This document shows, piece after piece, positions 14,639 through 15,738 of a stretch of 15,738 bases of DNA (positions within the stretch are counted from its first letter, which is position 1; each line of letters begins with the position of its first letter). The stretch is from assembly GCA_040757355.1 (NCBI GenBank), contig JBFLWY010000048.1, forward strand, positions 1-15,738, read 5' to 3'. Both the position numbers and the translations under genes were made by a program. Source of the DNA: DTYU01 sp040757355 (GTDB lineage Bacteria > Bacillota > Desulfotomaculia > Desulfotomaculales > Ammonificaceae). The notes under the pieces were generated by a model. The model saw only the letters and a program-made list of their open reading frames with translations. It searched no databases and was not told the origin of the DNA.

Positions 14639-15738
14639 TCAGTCTTCAACCTCCTTTGTTCGTGCCAGTAAAACACAAGCTGACGGACTCAAAGTAAGGG
14701 CTACTTCTCCCGGGGAAATAAGCTCCGCCGGGACCATACTCCCGCCGCCCAACCACTGTTCATCCGCGCTGTCTACCACCTTTTGCCAGTGTCCCGGAGG
14801 CAGCGGTAGAGTGACGGTTACGGGGTTCTCGTTAAAAGAAAACGCCAGCCACACCTCGTCATCGCCGTGCCACCGGCGAACGAAGAGCAACCTTTCCCGC
14901 TCACAAACCGTGACTTCCATAGCATCCCGATCAAGGTTCGATAAAGCAGGCGACTCCCGGCGGAGTCGGATAAGATTCCGGTAAAACTCCCAAAGCAACT
15001 TGTGCTGTTCCAGCCGTAGAAGATCACGACGCAGCCGCGAGCGGATGAAGGTTTCTTCATCCTGCGGGTCCGGCACGTTATTCTGCCACCCGAATGCGGC
15101 GAATTCCTCCCGACGCCCCTTGCGTACAGCCTCAGCCAGCGCCGCGTCCGAGTGACTGGTAAAATACTGAAAAGGCGCTGTTTCCCCGTACTCCTCTCCC
15201 ATGAACAGCAAAGGCAAGAACGGCGAAAGTAGTACCACGCCGGCTGCCAGTTTAAGGGCGGAAAAGGAAACGAGCACAGCGAGCCTCTCGCCGCACGCAC
15301 GGTTTCCCACCTGATCGTGGTTCTGTGCGAAAACCACGAATTGATCCGGCGTGCACAGCTCAGTCCGGTTTCCGTGCCGCCGTTTCCGGTAAGTCGAATA
15401 CTGTCCGGTATAAACGTAACCGTTGGTAAAAGCCCTGGCAAGGTGCCGAGGCGCACCAAAATCCTGATAGTATCCGCTTCGCTCCCCGGTGAGCAGAGCA
15501 TGGAGAGCGTGGTGAAAATCGTCGCTCCACTGTGCGTCCAAGCCGTAGCCGCCCGCTGCCCGCGGCTTTATTAACCGGGGGTCGTTGAGGTCGCTTTCCG
15601 CAATCACGTACACACGCCGTCCCAGCACTTCAGCATATTGGTGCACTGAAGCCGCTAGTTCTTCCAAAAAGTGAACCGCAGAAAGGTCCAGGATGGCGTG
15701 AACTGCGTCAAGCCTGAGGCCGTCGATATGGAACTCCT
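14639..15738 (-). CDS. treZ: Malto-oligosyltrehalose trehalohydrolase, C-terminal part (cut by window end)
   Basis: The frame is open to the right edge and gives 365 complete codons ending at TGA 14639-14641; full-length TreZ is about 550-600 residues, so the N-terminal part lies outside. TreZ is a GH13 enzyme that cleaves trehalose from the maltooligosyltrehalose made by TreY. Visible motifs are GLRLDAVHAI with nucleophile D (codon 15707-15709), VIAESDLNDPRL with acid/base E (codon 15596-15598), FAQNHDQVGNR with the third catalytic-site D, and FMGEEYGETAPF, all characteristic of TreZ. A C-terminal beta domain follows. It is the upstream member of treZ-GH57-treY, one base from the next start. 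The TTG near 15667 is an internal leucine, not the start. Confidence 0.94.
   Translation of the reverse strand, partial: EFHIDGLRLDAVHAILDLSAVHFLEELAASVHQYAEVLGRRVYVIAESDLNDPRLIKPRAAGGYGLDAQWSDDFHHALHALLTGERSGYYQDFGAPRHLARAFTNGYVYTGQYSTYRKRRHGNRTELCTPDQFVVFAQNHDQVGNRACGERLAVLVSFSALKLAAGVVLLSPFLPLLFMGEEYGETAPFQYFTSHSDAALAEAVRKGRREEFAAFGWQNNVPDPQDEETFIRSRLRRDLLRLEQHKLLWEFYRNLIRLRRESPALSNLDRDAMEVTVCERERLLFVRRWHGDDEVWLAFSFNENPVTVTLPLPPGHWQKVVDSADEQWLGGGSMVPAELISPGEVALTLSPSACVLLARTKEVED
14650..14655 (-). promoter_or_regulatory. Ribosome binding site that places the GH57 start at GTG 14637
   Basis: AGGAGG on the - strand, within the last treZ codons, 12 bases before GTG 14637. The spacer is long but acceptable. 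The alternative ATG 14676 lies upstream of this site, which would put the site inside the coding sequence. Confidence 0.6.

Noticed and set aside
1..15738. CRISPR array, tRNA or rRNA genes, complete insertion sequence
   Set aside because: No regularly spaced direct repeats, no cloverleaf-like or rRNA-like stretches and no paired terminal inverted repeats were seen; the only mobile-element hint is the uncertain 34-codon tail at the left edge.

Overview
The window reads as a chromosomal segment of an anaerobic, probably Gram-positive (Firmicutes; Desulfotomaculum/Pelotomaculum/Moorella-like) bacterium. This is inference. It rests on strong AGGAGG-type ribosome binding sites, frequent GTG/TTG starts, an NAD-linked formate dehydrogenase with NuoE/NuoF-like partners typical of acetogens and syntrophs, and a long TreY plus a GH57/DUF3536 protein. 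No rRNA, tRNA or CRISPR was seen.

Region 1 (1-2259, + strand) is an accessory segment. It opens with the last 34 codons of an unidentified, possibly transposase, gene. A tightly coupled three-gene set follows: an Xre/HigA-like antitoxin with a C-terminal extension, a SecB-like chaperone, and an unrecognised 70-residue protein. The first two look like the antitoxin and chaperone of a toxin-antitoxin-chaperone (TAC) system, but no toxin is visible. After a short AT-rich gap comes a complete MntA-HepT (nucleotidyltransferase/HEPN) toxin-antitoxin pair, then a 43-codon remnant of a second nucleotidyltransferase.

Region 2 (2267-7491, - strand) is a three-gene operon, transcribed NuoE-like, NuoF-like, FdhA. 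It encodes an NAD(P)-linked, possibly electron-bifurcating, formate dehydrogenase. The catalytic subunit has cysteine, not selenocysteine, at the metal-ligand position.

Region 3 (7492-7970) is a 479-base divergent intergenic region. It holds weak promoter-like sequences, a 12-base inverted repeat and a leader hairpin next to the ribosome binding site of the following gene.

Region 4 (7971-15738) carries trehalose and alpha-glucan metabolism. A + strand TreT-type glycosyltransferase makes trehalose from NDP-glucose and glucose. Converging on it is a - strand operon of treZ (cut by the window end), a GH57/DUF3536 glycoside hydrolase and treY, which makes trehalose from malto-oligosaccharides. 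The cell thus appears to have two independent trehalose routes side by side, with a glucan-active GH57 enzyme that could feed or trim substrate for TreY/TreZ.
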